Positions 11,365-20,669 of a stretch of 64,000 bases of DNA are shown here, piece after piece. The notes below the pieces were generated by a model that searched no databases, was not told the DNA's origin, and was given only the letters and a program-made list of their open reading frames with translations. Where the stretch lies: positions 1 through 64,000 of the forward strand of contig CAJXKP010000007.1 in assembly GCA_913055565.1 (NCBI GenBank), written 5' to 3'. A program made the position numbers and the translations under genes. Every line of letters begins with the position of its first letter. The stretch's first letter is position 1. The stretch comes from an uncultured Ectothiorhodospiraceae bacterium (GTDB taxonomy: Bacteria > Pseudomonadota > Gammaproteobacteria > Nitrococcales > Nitrococcaceae).

Positions 11365-12537
11365 ATGAGATCCACCGCCGCTATGCCCGCTAACCTGGCG
11401 CAACAGATCGCCCGAGCCATCCTCGTGCTGCTGGCCATCAGTTCCGCCGCAGCCCAGCAACCAACGGTCCCGGTTCCGGAGCCGCCGGAGCTCGGCGCCG
11501 AGAGCTACATCCTGCGCGATCACCACAGCGGCCGTATCATCGCGGCCCGCCAACCCGATGAGCGCCGGAATCCGGCCAGCCTGACCAAACTCATGACGGC
11601 CTATGTCGTGTTCAATGAGCTCGACTCAGGCAACGTGACCATGGACGACAAGGTCCGCATCAGCGAGAAGGCCTGGCGGGCCAAAGGCTCGCGCATGTTC
11701 GTCGAGGTCGGCGACCAGATCAGCGTTAAGAATCTGCTCAAGGGCATGATCATCCAATCGGGCAATGACGCCAGCATCGCGCTGGCGGAGCATATCGCTG
11801 GCGCCGAATCGGCCTTCGCCCAGGTCATGAACCAGTACGCCGGCCAATTGGGCATGGCCAATACGCAATACCGCAATGCCACGGGCCTACCGGCCGAGGG
11901 CCACTACAGCACGGCGCGCGACACAGCGATCCTCGCGCGGGCACTGATCAGCAACTTCCCAGACCACTACCAGTACTACTCGCAGCGCACATTCAACTGG
12001 GCCGGTATCGAGCAGTCCAATCGCAACAAACTGCTATGGCGGGACAACGGCGTTGATGGGCTGAAGACGGGCTATACGGAGAGCGCCGGCTACTGCCTCG
12101 CCAGCTCCGCGGTACGCGATGGCATGCGACTGACCTCCGTGGTCATGGGCACGGATAGCAAGCAAGCGCGGCTCAACCAGAGCCAGTCCCTGCTTTCCTA
12201 CGGCTTCGGGTTCTTCAGCACCCATCGGCTGTACCAGGCGAATAAGCCGCTGGCGCGGGCAACCGTCTGGAAGGGGGCCGCCGAGGACGCGCCCATGGGC
12301 GTTCAGCGCGATGTCTACGTCACCGTACCGCAGCGCCAATACGAGGACCTCGAGGCCAGCGTCAGCGTGGACCGCTTGATCACCGCCCCCGTGACGAAGG
12401 GCAAGACCTATGGGCAGGTGAGCATCAAACTCCAGGGGGAGACACTGGTCGAGCGGCCGCTGGTGGCATTGGAGTCGGTCGAGGCGGGGGGTCTATGGAC
12501 ACGCATGGTGGACAGCGTTTGGCTATGGTTCGAGTAA
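11365..12537 (+). CDS. dacA: D-alanyl-D-alanine carboxypeptidase DacA (PBP5/6 type)
   Basis: The 390-residue penicillin-binding protein trims the terminal D-Ala of peptidoglycan pentapeptides. A signal peptide ends near SSAAAQQ (about residue 32). Active-site motifs are SLTK (Ser72), SGND (Ser132) and KTG (Lys234). The C-terminal beta domain is followed by an amphipathic anchor ending WTRMVDSVWLWFE, which should bind the inner membrane. An in-frame ATG six codons downstream is an alternative start. It precedes ybeD by four bases. Confidence 0.96.
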   Translation: MRSTAAMPANLAQQIARAILVLLAISSAAAQQPTVPVPEPPELGAESYILRDHHSGRIIAARQPDERRNPASLTKLMTAYVVFNELDSGNVTMDDKVRISEKAWRAKGSRMFVEVGDQISVKNLLKGMIIQSGNDASIALAEHIAGAESAFAQVMNQYAGQLGMANTQYRNATGLPAEGHYSTARDTAILARALISNFPDHYQYYSQRTFNWAGIEQSNRNKLLWRDNGVDGLKTGYTESAGYCLASSAVRDGMRLTSVVMGTDSKQARLNQSQSLLSYGFGFFSTHRLYQANKPLARATVWKGAAEDAPMGVQRDVYVTVPQRQYEDLEASVSVDRLITAPVTKGKTYGQVSIKLQGETLVERPLVALESVEAGGLWTRMVDSVWLWFE

Positions 12538-12541
12538 GGCA

Positions 12542-12808
12542 ATGAGCGACGAGGAAAGCCCCCTCCAGTTCCCCTGCGAATTCCCGATTAAGGCCATGGG
12601 GCCGGCCGGTGAGACCTTTCAGGCGAGCGTTTGGGCCATTGTGACCAGCCATGCGCCGGAGACTAGCAGCCAGTCATTCGGGGTGACGCCCAGTCGCCAG
12701 GGCAACTATGTCTCGGTAACGATCACGATCACCGCCACCAGCCGTGAGCAGCTCGACGCGATCTACGCGGATCTACGCGACGAGCCCAGCGTCCTGGCGG
12801 TGCTCTGA
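12542..12808 (+). CDS. ybeD: DUF493 protein, YbeD family
   Basis: The 88-residue protein has the YbeD profile: FPCEFPIKAMG near the start, a central strand SVTITITATS and a C-terminal LYADL-type segment followed by VLAVL. The fold is ferredoxin-like and resembles the regulatory domain of D-3-phosphoglycerate dehydrogenase; its function is not established. The gene lies between dacA and lipB, exactly as in E. coli, which supports the call more than the sequence alone. Confidence 0.92.
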   Translation: MSDEESPLQFPCEFPIKAMGPAGETFQASVWAIVTSHAPETSSQSFGVTPSRQGNYVSVTITITATSREQLDAIYADLRDEPSVLAVL

Positions 12809-12818
12809 GGGCCGGCAT

Positions 12819-13448
12819 TTGAGTCACGACCTCACGATTCAGGACCTGGGAAGCCAGGTGGCCTATGAGCCCACGTGGCAGGCCATGCGGCGCATTACCG
12901 ACGAACGTGACACCACGACGCCCGACGAGTTGTGGCTACTCGAGCACCAGCCCGTATTCACCTTGGGGCAGAACGGGCGCCACGAGCATGTCCTCGCGCC
13001 GGGCGATATCCCCTTGGTACCGGTCGATCGCGGCGGCCAGGTGACCTACCACGGTCCCGGACAGGTCGTCGCCTACCCATTGGTGGATCTGCGCCGGCGC
13101 GGCGTTGGTGTTCGCGGCATGGTCACCGCCATGGAGACCGGCGTTATCCGGCTGGCCGAGGCGTACGGGATTACGGCGCGGGCACGCCCCGATGCGCCCG
13201 GGGTCTACGTCGGCGAGTCCAAGCTAGCGGCGGTCGGGCTGCGGGTACGGCGCGGCTGCAGCTACCACGGCGTCGCGGTCAACGTCGCCATGGATCTTTC
13301 GCCATTCGGCCGCATCGATCCGTGTGGCTATGCCGGCATGCCGGTCACCGATCTGCGCTCGCTCGGCGCTGCGGCGACCACCGAGGACGTCAAGTCACGC
13401 CTGGCCACGTTGCTCAGTGACACCATCGACGAGGCAGCTCGGGGCTGA
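12819..13448 (+). CDS. lipB: Octanoyl-[acyl-carrier-protein]:protein octanoyltransferase LipB
   Basis: The 209-residue enzyme transfers octanoate from ACP to lipoyl domains, the first step of lipoate assembly. GGQVTYHGPGQ and the downstream GVYVGESKLAAVGLR segment with its catalytic Lys are present, as is the GFDPCGYAGMPVTDL-like region near the C-terminus containing the Cys. I chose the TTG at 12819, preceded by GAGGG, because upstream in-frame codons lie inside ybeD and show no homology. The GcvH encoded at 29514-29906 is one likely substrate. It converges with murU, only four bases apart. Confidence 0.94.
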   Translation: MSHDLTIQDLGSQVAYEPTWQAMRRITDERDTTTPDELWLLEHQPVFTLGQNGRHEHVLAPGDIPLVPVDRGGQVTYHGPGQVVAYPLVDLRRRGVGVRGMVTAMETGVIRLAEAYGITARARPDAPGVYVGESKLAAVGLRVRRGCSYHGVAVNVAMDLSPFGRIDPCGYAGMPVTDLRSLGAAATTEDVKSRLATLLSDTIDEAARG

Positions 13449-13452
13449 CCGA

Positions 13453-14136
13453 TCAGGGGCTTACGCCCCGCCGGCGCAGATAGCCGTCGACGCTGTCCAG
13501 CCGCTGCGGGGTGCCGATATCGAACCAGTCCCCCCGATGCTGGGTGGCGGTGACCTCGCCGCGCGCGGCGGCGTCCCGGAGCAAGGGCGCTAATCGAAAA
13601 CTGCCGTCATCGGTATCGCGAAAGAGCAACGGATCGTAGCAACCGATGCCGGCGAAGGTGAGCGGCTGGCCCTGATCGTCGGCCGCCACCGTGCCGTCAT
13701 CGCGCAGCCGGAAGTCGCCGGCTAGGTTGTGCGCCGGATTCGCCACGAGCACCAAGTGGGCCAGCCCCGGTGGCTGGGCCGGCAAATGGGCCGGGTCGAA
13801 GTCTGTCCAGACATCGCCATTGAGCACGCAGAACGGCTCCTTGCCCAGCAGCGGCAAGGCGCGCCGGATACCACCGCCCGTCTCGAGGCCCTCCGCCCCC
13901 TCGTGGGAGTAGCGAACGCGCAGACCCCAAGCCGAGCCGTCGCCGACATGCGCCATGATCTGCTCGCTCAACCAGGCCGTATTGATCACCACGTCCTGCA
14001 TACCAGCGCGCGCTACAGCGCTTAGGTGCCAATCGATGAGCGGCCAGCCGCCCACCGGCAACAACGGCTTTGGCGTCGCATCGGTCAATGGGCGCATCCG
14101 TCGACCGCGACCTGCGGCGAGGATCAACGCCCTCAA
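13453..14136 (-). CDS. murU: N-acetylmuramate alpha-1-phosphate uridylyltransferase MurU
   Basis: The 227-residue nucleotidyltransferase begins MRALILAAGRGRRMRPLT, the GxGxRxxPxT-type nucleotide-binding loop, and has NGDVWTDFD as a metal-binding Asp motif. In Pseudomonas-type recycling MurU makes UDP-MurNAc from MurNAc-1-phosphate and so bypasses MurA. The specific call rests on the neighbour: amgK (MurNAc/GlcNAc kinase) overlaps its start by four bases. A generic sugar-1-phosphate nucleotidyltransferase is the alternative. Confidence 0.88.
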   Translation of the reverse strand: MRALILAAGRGRRMRPLTDATPKPLLPVGGWPLIDWHLSAVARAGMQDVVINTAWLSEQIMAHVGDGSAWGLRVRYSHEGAEGLETGGGIRRALPLLGKEPFCVLNGDVWTDFDPAHLPAQPPGLAHLVLVANPAHNLAGDFRLRDDGTVAADDQGQPLTFAGIGCYDPLLFRDTDDGSFRLAPLLRDAAARGEVTATQHRGDWFDIGTPQRLDSVDGYLRRRGVSP

Positions 14137-15131
14137 GCCGAAGCCTCAACGCTCGCCAACAGCTCGCCCAACCCATGAAGCTCGGGGTCAGCCGTCTCGC
14201 GGCGCAGATACCCGAGAAAACGAGGTGCCTCGGCGAGGTAGCGGGGTTTGCCATCGCGGTAACTCAAGCGCGCGAAGATCCCCAGTACCTTGAGATGGCG
14301 CTGCGCGCCCATCCAATCGATAGCGCACCGGAAATGCGCGTAGTCGTCTGGGACGGGTACGCCGACCTCACGCGCCCGCCGCCAGTAGTACGCGAAACAC
14401 CATTCCTCGAAAGCGGGCGACCACTGCCAGAAGGCATCGCGTAGCAGCGATACGAGGTCGTAGGTCACCGGCCCATAGACGGCGTCCTGGAAGTCGATCA
14501 CGCCTGGGAAGGGCTCGGTACGCATGAGATTGCGCGGCATATAGTCCCGATGCACGTAGACTCGCGGCTGAGCGAGCGCCCGCGCGACCAACGCATCCTC
14601 CACGGCCGCCCAGCCCCGATCATAGGCCGCCGCCTCGGACCAGCCGAGGTGCTGTTGCAGGTACCAATCGGGAAAGAGCCGGAGCTCGCGGCGCAGCAGC
14701 TGCTCGCTGTAGGCCGGCAGGGCATCATGGCGGCTGGCTGCCTGCCAGCGCAGCAAGGCATCGATGGCAGGCCGCATTAGGGTCTCGCCCTCGTCGGCAT
14801 GGAGCCCATCCAGCATGGTCCGATGGCCGAGGTCATCGAGCAATAGAAAACCGCGGGCCAGGTCGGCCGCGAGGATGCGAGGGGCGTTGACGCCCGCACG
14901 CCGCAATAGGCCGGCGATACGCACGAATGCTGAGGAGTCCTCCTTATCGGGCGGCGCATCCATAACGATCACCGGCCCATGGGGCAGCCAGAGCCGAAAA
15001 TAACGCCGAGAACTGGCATCCGCCGACGCCACCGACCAGTCCCGAATGGTGCGGCCGGTGCGCCGAACCCAGGCCAACAGGGCCGCCAGCCGCTGATCAC
15101 CGCTAGGCTGCATCGGGATCCGCTCCGTCAT
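14133..15131 (-). CDS. amgK: N-acetylmuramate/N-acetylglucosamine kinase AmgK
   Basis: The 332-residue protein is an aminoglycoside-phosphotransferase-fold kinase. The catalytic loop VYVHRDYMPRNLM and metal-binding VIDFQDAVYGP are clear. In cell-wall recycling AmgK phosphorylates the anomeric position of MurNAc or GlcNAc to feed MurU. The long open frame includes 73 non-homologous upstream codons; ATG at 15131 (MTERIPMQ) with AAGGGAAGG upstream is the better start. Divergent from lptD, as in Pseudomonas, with a palindrome between them. Confidence 0.9.
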   Translation of the reverse strand: MTERIPMQPSGDQRLAALLAWVRRTGRTIRDWSVASADASSRRYFRLWLPHGPVIVMDAPPDKEDSSAFVRIAGLLRRAGVNAPRILAADLARGFLLLDDLGHRTMLDGLHADEGETLMRPAIDALLRWQAASRHDALPAYSEQLLRRELRLFPDWYLQQHLGWSEAAAYDRGWAAVEDALVARALAQPRVYVHRDYMPRNLMRTEPFPGVIDFQDAVYGPVTYDLVSLLRDAFWQWSPAFEEWCFAYYWRRAREVGVPVPDDYAHFRCAIDWMGAQRHLKVLGIFARLSYRDGKPRYLAEAPRFLGYLRRETADPELHGLGELLASVEASA

Positions 15132-15222
15132 GGCTACGCCTTCCCTTATCATCGTGGCGCGGATGATAAGCCGCCCGCGATCTAGTGGCCATGCCAGCGA
15201 CGGCGATTGATGGGCCGCGAGG

Positions 15223-15253
15223 CTTGTGCAAAGGTAGGCAGCCTTTGCACAAG
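15223..15253. repeat. Perfect 12-bp inverted repeat between amgK and lptD
   Basis: CTTGTGCAAAGG (15223-15234) and CCTTTGCACAAG (15242-15253) are exact reverse complements separated by seven bases. It lies 48 bases before the chosen lptD start and 92 bases before amgK. It could be a dimeric-regulator operator serving both promoters or a hairpin in the lptD leader RNA. There is no U-run, so an intrinsic terminator is unlikely. Confidence 0.75.
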
Positions 15254-15300
15254 GCTTTACGAGCCCATTGTGGGGACGTGTTGTGGACTCAGGGTATCCA

Positions 15301-17538
15301 TTGAACAGCGCCGGCGCGCGCCCGCTAGCGACAGCCGCCGGTATCGTCATCGGCCTGGCAGCATCGCCAGCGGCGGCCCAGAGCGGCGATTGGGCCTACT
15401 GCGGCGGGCCGCTCGTGGCCCCCATGCCGAGCACCAACGCCCCGAAGGACACGGTGACCGGCGAGGCCGACCGAGGCAGCTACAACGCCGCGAGCAGCAG
15501 CTACACCTTCGTTGGCAATGCGACGTTCCGGCGCGGTGACCGCCAGATCAGCGGCGAGCGCCTGGAGTACAACCAAAAGACCGATACGGTACGCGGCGAC
15601 GGCGGCCTGCGGCTGCGCGAGCCCGGCGTAGCGGTGGCGGCGAGCCGCGGCGAATTCCGGTTGGCCGAGGATACGGGTGAGGCGGAGGATGTCGAGTACC
15701 GCTTCGCCACGGGCCATCTCCACGGCGACGCCGCGCGCATGAGTCTCCTCGGCGAGGAGCGCACTCGCTATCAGGACGTCACGGTGACCACTTGCAACCC
15801 CGGCGAGGAGCTCTGGGAGCTGCGAGCGACGGAAGTGACGGTGGATGAGGCCGCTGGTTTTGGCGATGCGTGGAACGCGCGCCTTGCCCTCGGTGGCGTC
15901 CCCGTGGCCTACACGCCCTGGCTGCGCTTCCCGGTCGGGCGCGAGCGCCAGACGGGCTTGCTAGCCCCTACCATCGGGGGCAGCGGCGATAACGGCTTCC
16001 AGGCGAGCACGCCGTTCTACTGGAATATCGCCCCGAATTACGATGCCACCATTACGCCGACCCACTTCGCCGACCGCGGCACCATGCTGGGCACCGAGTT
16101 TCGCTATCTCGAGCCCTGGATCCAGGGCACGGTACGCAGCAGCTACCTCCCGAGCGACAGCGAATTCGGCGAGGATCGCTGGTCCATCAACCAGGAGCAT
16201 CGTATGCGACTCGGCGAGCGCTTTCGTGCCGAGCTCGACCAGCAGCGGGTCAGCGATGCCGAGTACCCGGACGATTTCGACACCAGCTTCGACGGTAACA
16301 CCGAACGCTTCCTGGAAAGCGAGGGCCGCGCCACCTGGTCGGCGGCGGACTGGTCCGCGAGCGCGCGCGCCCAGAGCTGGCAGACCGTCGACCAGACGAT
16401 TGCCCCAATCAATCAACCGCTCGCGCGCGAGCCCAGCGTTCGTTTTCGCTACGACCCGGTCCAGACACTTGGACCACGGTGGCTGGATTACAGCCTTGAG
16501 ACGGAGGCCACCCGCTTCACCCATCGAGTCGAGTCGCAACGCGACACGGGTGATCGCCTTGATACCACGGCCCGCCTGAGCCTGCCGTACGAGCGGCTGA
16601 GCTACTTCGTTGAGCCGTCCGTGAGTCTCCGCCACACGCAATACGACCTGGACCGGCCGGGCAACCAACCCGAACAGCCCGACCGGACCGTACCGATCTA
16701 CAGCCTGGATACCGGCCTCTTCCTGGAGCGAGAGGCCGCGCTGTTCGGCGACAACATCAAGCAGACGCTGGAGCCGCGGCTATTCTTCCTGTACGTCCCG
16801 GAACGGGATCAACAGGAGCTGCCGCGATTCGACACCCAGCGCGCGCAGCTGACCTTCTCGCAGCTATTTCGCGAGGATCGCTTTACCGGTGCGGATCGCG
16901 TTGGCGACGCCCAACGCAGCTCTTGGGGTGTCACGACGCGCTGGATCGACAACAGCTCGGGCCGGGAGTATGCAAGCCTCTCGGGCGGCGGCATCGTTCA
17001 CTACGATGAGCGCGATGTCACGTTGTCGAACGAGCCGGAGACCGACGACCTCTCGGAGCTGGTCGGTGAGGCGGAACTCAACCTACCGCGCGGATTAAAC
17101 GCCCGCCTGGACGGCCTCATCGACCCCAACAACACGGCTAACTACGAGTGGCAAAGCACACTCCGCTACCGTGGTAGCGAGGGTGTTATCCTGAATGGTC
17201 GGTATCGAACGCGCGAACGGGACGGCCAAACCCTGCGTGAGAACGCTAATGCCAGCGCCGCGATTCCGCTCGGTCGCCGCTGGACGGCATTCGGTGGGGC
17301 CCGCTTCGACCTGGTCGATAACGAGACCGAGGCGGCGTTTACCGGTATCCAGTACGAGGCCTGCTGTTATGCGGTGCGCGGCGTCTATCGCAGCACGCTC
17401 GATCCGGCCGCCCAGGGCGGGACAGAACGCGAAAACGCGTTCATGATCCAGTTCGAGCTCAAGGGCCTCGGCGGCGTGGGCGATGAGGTGACGTCCTTGT
17501 TCCGGGACGCCGTTCCCGGCTATCGACGGCGTTATTAA
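15301..17538 (+). CDS. lptD: LPS-assembly outer-membrane protein LptD
   Basis: The 745-residue protein has a signal peptide ending near SPAAAQ, an N-terminal OstA/LptA-like jellyroll (about 60-170) and a C-terminal 26-strand barrel domain. The diagnostic four-cysteine pattern of LptD is present: Cys34, Cys165 and the adjacent pair Cys688-Cys689, which form the two essential disulfides. LptD with LptE inserts LPS into the outer leaflet. I favour TTG at 15301 with AGGG seven bases upstream; GTG at 15283 and TTG at 15268 are in frame. It heads lptD-surA-pdxA-rsmA. Confidence 0.93.
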   Translation: MNSAGARPLATAAGIVIGLAASPAAAQSGDWAYCGGPLVAPMPSTNAPKDTVTGEADRGSYNAASSSYTFVGNATFRRGDRQISGERLEYNQKTDTVRGDGGLRLREPGVAVAASRGEFRLAEDTGEAEDVEYRFATGHLHGDAARMSLLGEERTRYQDVTVTTCNPGEELWELRATEVTVDEAAGFGDAWNARLALGGVPVAYTPWLRFPVGRERQTGLLAPTIGGSGDNGFQASTPFYWNIAPNYDATITPTHFADRGTMLGTEFRYLEPWIQGTVRSSYLPSDSEFGEDRWSINQEHRMRLGERFRAELDQQRVSDAEYPDDFDTSFDGNTERFLESEGRATWSAADWSASARAQSWQTVDQTIAPINQPLAREPSVRFRYDPVQTLGPRWLDYSLETEATRFTHRVESQRDTGDRLDTTARLSLPYERLSYFVEPSVSLRHTQYDLDRPGNQPEQPDRTVPIYSLDTGLFLEREAALFGDNIKQTLEPRLFFLYVPERDQQELPRFDTQRAQLTFSQLFREDRFTGADRVGDAQRSSWGVTTRWIDNSSGREYASLSGGGIVHYDERDVTLSNEPETDDLSELVGEAELNLPRGLNARLDGLIDPNNTANYEWQSTLRYRGSEGVILNGRYRTRERDGQTLRENANASAAIPLGRRWTAFGGARFDLVDNETEAAFTGIQYEACCYAVRGVYRSTLDPAAQGGTERENAFMIQFELKGLGGVGDEVTSLFRDAVPGYRRRY

Positions 17539-17576
17539 TCGCCTCCCTCGAGGCGCAACCCTGAAACGAGGTATTA

Positions 17577-18851
17577 ATGAAACGATTGGCCAGCCTGCTC
17601 CTGGTTCTTCTCGGTGCCACCACCCCTGTAGCAGCCGAGCAGACGCTCGACCGCATCGTCGCCGTCGTCAATGACGATGTCGTACTGGCCTCGGAGCTGG
17701 AGGAGGAGTTCCGCGGCACGGTCCAGCAGATGCGCCAGCGGGACATGCAGATGCCACCGCGCGACGAGCTGCGGCAGCGCGTGCTTGAGCGGCTCGTGAT
17801 GCAGCGGTTGCAGATGAATCGCGCCGACGAGCGCGGGATCCGGCTGGATTCGGCCACCCTCGACGCCGCCGTACGTCGGGTGGCGCGGCGCAACGACATG
17901 TCCCTGTCGCAGTTTCGTGATGCCCTGGCGCAGCAGGATATGGGCATTGCCGATGTGCGTGACCGCCTACGCCGGGAGCTGACGTTGCAGCGGCTGCGGC
18001 AGCAGGTGATGCGCCGTCGAATCAACGTTACCGACCAGGAGATCGACCAGTACATCGATCAGAATCAGGGCGATAACTGGGAATACCAGCTCGCCCATAT
18101 CCTGATTGCGGCGCCCGAGGGGGCATCACCGGATGACCTCGCACAGGCCCGCGAGCGGGCCCAGAAGGTGAGATCCCAGCTGGATGAGGACGGCGACTTC
18201 GCGTCACTGGCGGCAACCTGGTCGGACAGCCGGACCGCGCTGGAGGGCGGCGATATGGGCTGGCGCAAGCGCGGTGAGCTACCGGAAGGCATCGCTCAGA
18301 GGCTGCCGGATATGGAGCCAGGCGAGGCCACGGACGTTATCAAGACACCCTCGGGGTTCCACCTGTATAAGCTCAAGGACCGGCGACGCAGCGAGCGTAA
18401 GGTGGTCGAACAGAAACGAGCCCGCCAGATCCTGACCAAGACCAACGACGTCGTTAGCAATGAGGACGCGCGCCAGCGCCTGGCCTCGTTGCGCGAGCGC
18501 ATCGTCGCCGGCGATGCCGACTTCGCGGCGCTGGCGCGAGCCAACTCCGATGACGCCGGCTCGGCATCCCAGGGCGGCGACATGGGCTGGGTTCGGCCCG
18601 CGTCGCTGCCGCCGCGCCTCGGGCGCGGGCTCGAGCGCCTGGAGCCCGGGGATATCAGCGAGCCCTTCCGCAGCCGCCTCGGCTGGCATCTGGTCGAGGT
18701 CACCGACAAGCGAACCAAGGACGTGACCGAAAAGACCCTGCGCCGCGATGCCCAGCAGGCCATCCGCGAGCGCAAGCGCAGTCAGGAGATGGAGATCTGG
18801 CTCCGGCAGCTGCGCGACGAGGCGTACATCGATTACCGAACACCGTCATGA
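17577..18851 (+). CDS. surA: Periplasmic chaperone/peptidyl-prolyl isomerase SurA
   Basis: The 424-residue protein has a signal peptide (MKRLASLLLVLLGATTPVAA), the SurA N-terminal chaperone domain starting LDRIVAVVNDDVVLASEL and two parvulin domains, near residues 170-270 and 285-380, each with a GGDMGW motif. SurA escorts outer-membrane proteins to BamA, including LptD encoded directly upstream. An in-frame ATGA overlap joins it to pdxA. Confidence 0.97.
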   Translation: MKRLASLLLVLLGATTPVAAEQTLDRIVAVVNDDVVLASELEEEFRGTVQQMRQRDMQMPPRDELRQRVLERLVMQRLQMNRADERGIRLDSATLDAAVRRVARRNDMSLSQFRDALAQQDMGIADVRDRLRRELTLQRLRQQVMRRRINVTDQEIDQYIDQNQGDNWEYQLAHILIAAPEGASPDDLAQARERAQKVRSQLDEDGDFASLAATWSDSRTALEGGDMGWRKRGELPEGIAQRLPDMEPGEATDVIKTPSGFHLYKLKDRRRSERKVVEQKRARQILTKTNDVVSNEDARQRLASLRERIVAGDADFAALARANSDDAGSASQGGDMGWVRPASLPPRLGRGLERLEPGDISEPFRSRLGWHLVEVTDKRTKDVTEKTLRRDAQQAIRERKRSQEMEIWLRQLRDEAYIDYRTPS

Positions 18852-19846
18852 CGCGGCCGGCCCGACTGGCACTAACCCCGGGTGAGCCCGCGGGTGTTGG
18901 GCCAGACCTGATCGTTTTGCTGGCGAGCCGGCCGCGCCGGCAGCGTCTGGTCGTTATCGGCGACAAGGCCTATCTGCGCGAGCGCGCGCGACAGCTCGGT
19001 CATGTCATCGATTGGATGGCCTTCGATCCCGATGCTGAGGGCGCCTTCGAGGCGGGCCTCATGGAGATCGAGGACCGGTCGGCATCGGTCCCCGTCGAGC
19101 CCGGTCGCGTTGATGAGGCCAATGCCGAGCACGTCCTCGACACGCTGCGGACCGCCGCTGCCGGCTGCCAGACGGGGCGCTTCGATGCCATGGTCACGGC
19201 CCCTGTCCACAAAGGGATTATCAACCAGGCGGGCGTACCCTTCAGCGGTCATACCGAATACCTGGCCTGGCTCACCGGAGCGCCTACCCCGGTGATGATG
19301 CTCGTGGCGGGCCGCTTGCGGGTGGCACTGGTAACCACTCACCTAGCCCTACGGGATGTGCCGGACGCCGTCACGCGCGAGCGCCTGGCCCAGGTTGCGC
19401 GCGTGCTCGATCGCGATCTTCGGTCGCGTTTCGGCGTCGAGACGCCCCACATCCTGGTAGCCGGCCTGAACCCGCATGCCGGCGAGGGAGGCCACCTCGG
19501 CCGGGAGGAGATCGATATCATCGAGCCGACCCTGGAGCGGCTCCGGCAAGAGGGGTTGGACCTGGTTGGGCCGTTGCCGGCGGACACGCTTTACACACCG
19601 GAGCTGTTGCGGGATGCCACCGCCACCCTGGCCATGTTCCACGACCAGGGTCTGCCGGTGCTTAAACACGCGGGCTTCGGCGAGGCAGTCAATATCACGC
19701 TTGGGCTGCCGATCATTCGAACCTCCGTCGACCACGGCACCGCGCTGGAACTCGCGGGCACCGGGCGAGCGCGGGACGGTAGTCTCAAAGCCGCCGTAGG
19801 ACAGGCAACGGCGCTGGTCGATAGCGCTCGCGCGAGCCGTTTGTGA
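18848..19846 (+). CDS. pdxA: 4-hydroxythreonine-4-phosphate dehydrogenase PdxA
   Basis: The 332-residue oxidoreductase acts in DXP-dependent pyridoxal phosphate synthesis. N-terminal LTPGEPAGVGPDL, the substrate/metal region FSGHTEYLAWL, a second His in VTTHLALRDVP and a C-terminal HDQGLPVLKHAGFG with its His metal ligand are all present. It overlaps surA and rsmA by four bases on each side. Confidence 0.96.
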   Translation: MTRPARLALTPGEPAGVGPDLIVLLASRPRRQRLVVIGDKAYLRERARQLGHVIDWMAFDPDAEGAFEAGLMEIEDRSASVPVEPGRVDEANAEHVLDTLRTAAAGCQTGRFDAMVTAPVHKGIINQAGVPFSGHTEYLAWLTGAPTPVMMLVAGRLRVALVTTHLALRDVPDAVTRERLAQVARVLDRDLRSRFGVETPHILVAGLNPHAGEGGHLGREEIDIIEPTLERLRQEGLDLVGPLPADTLYTPELLRDATATLAMFHDQGLPVLKHAGFGEAVNITLGLPIIRTSVDHGTALELAGTGRARDGSLKAAVGQATALVDSARASRL

Positions 19847-20640
19847 CGGCCCGCCACCACCCGCGTTCCCGGTTTTCCCAGAACTTCCTCCGCGACCGCA
19901 ATACGATTGAGCGATTGGTGGCGGCCATCGATCCGAGGCCGTCGCAGAGGCTTGTCGAGATCGGCCCCGGGGAGGGCGCACTGACGCGACCGCTGCTAGC
20001 GCACGCCGGGGCGCTGACGGCGATCGAGGTTGACGCCGACTTGGCCGATCGGTTGGCGGATTGGCCCGGCCTGGTGATCGAACGCGCTGACAGCCGTCAG
20101 ATCGACCTCACCGCCTTGGCACAAGCCAAGGGGGGAGCGCTGCGACTGGTAGGGAACCTGCCGTACCACATAACGACCCCGCTAGTGTTCCACGCGCTGG
20201 CGCACTGCGGGGTAATCACGGACATGCATTTCCTGCTACAGGCCGAGGTGGTGCAACGGCTGGCGGCTAGCGCCGGCAGTCGGGACTACGGACGCCTGTC
20301 GGTAATGGTCCAATACCGCTGCCGAGTCGAGCCGCTCTTCCGGGTTCCCCCGGGCGCTTTTCGACCCGCGCCGCGGGTGACCTCGCAGCTTGTGCGGTTG
20401 ACCCCACACGCGCAAGCGCCCGTCAGTGTGCGCCATGAGGCAGCCCTCGAGACGACGGTAGCGTACGCCTTTGGGCAACGCCGCAAGACGCTGCGCAATG
20501 CCTTGCGCCCGCTGCTGGATGCCGCTGCCATCAGCGCTGCCGGCGTCTCGCCCGGCGAGCGCGCGGAGCAGCTGAGTCTTGCGGATTTCGCGGCTCTGGC
20601 CGACGCCTATTACGCCCGCCAGTCAGGTGAGCTAAGCTGA
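19843..20640 (+). CDS. rsmA: 16S rRNA (adenine1518-N6/adenine1519-N6)-dimethyltransferase RsmA (KsgA)
   Basis: The 265-residue SAM-dependent methyltransferase has RFSQNFLRDRNTIERLV, the SAM loop VEIGPGEGALTRPLL and the catalytic NLPYHITTPL (NLPY) motif. It dimethylates two adjacent adenines in helix 45 of 16S rRNA. GTG at 19843 overlaps the pdxA stop (GTGA). In E. coli apaG follows; here it is absent and a UspA-family gene occupies that place. Confidence 0.97.
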   Translation: MTARHHPRSRFSQNFLRDRNTIERLVAAIDPRPSQRLVEIGPGEGALTRPLLAHAGALTAIEVDADLADRLADWPGLVIERADSRQIDLTALAQAKGGALRLVGNLPYHITTPLVFHALAHCGVITDMHFLLQAEVVQRLAASAGSRDYGRLSVMVQYRCRVEPLFRVPPGAFRPAPRVTSQLVRLTPHAQAPVSVRHEAALETTVAYAFGQRRKTLRNALRPLLDAAAISAAGVSPGERAEQLSLADFAALADAYYARQSGELS

Positions 20641-20669
20641 GGCCGAATTCAGGCGAGTCGAGGCAACCA

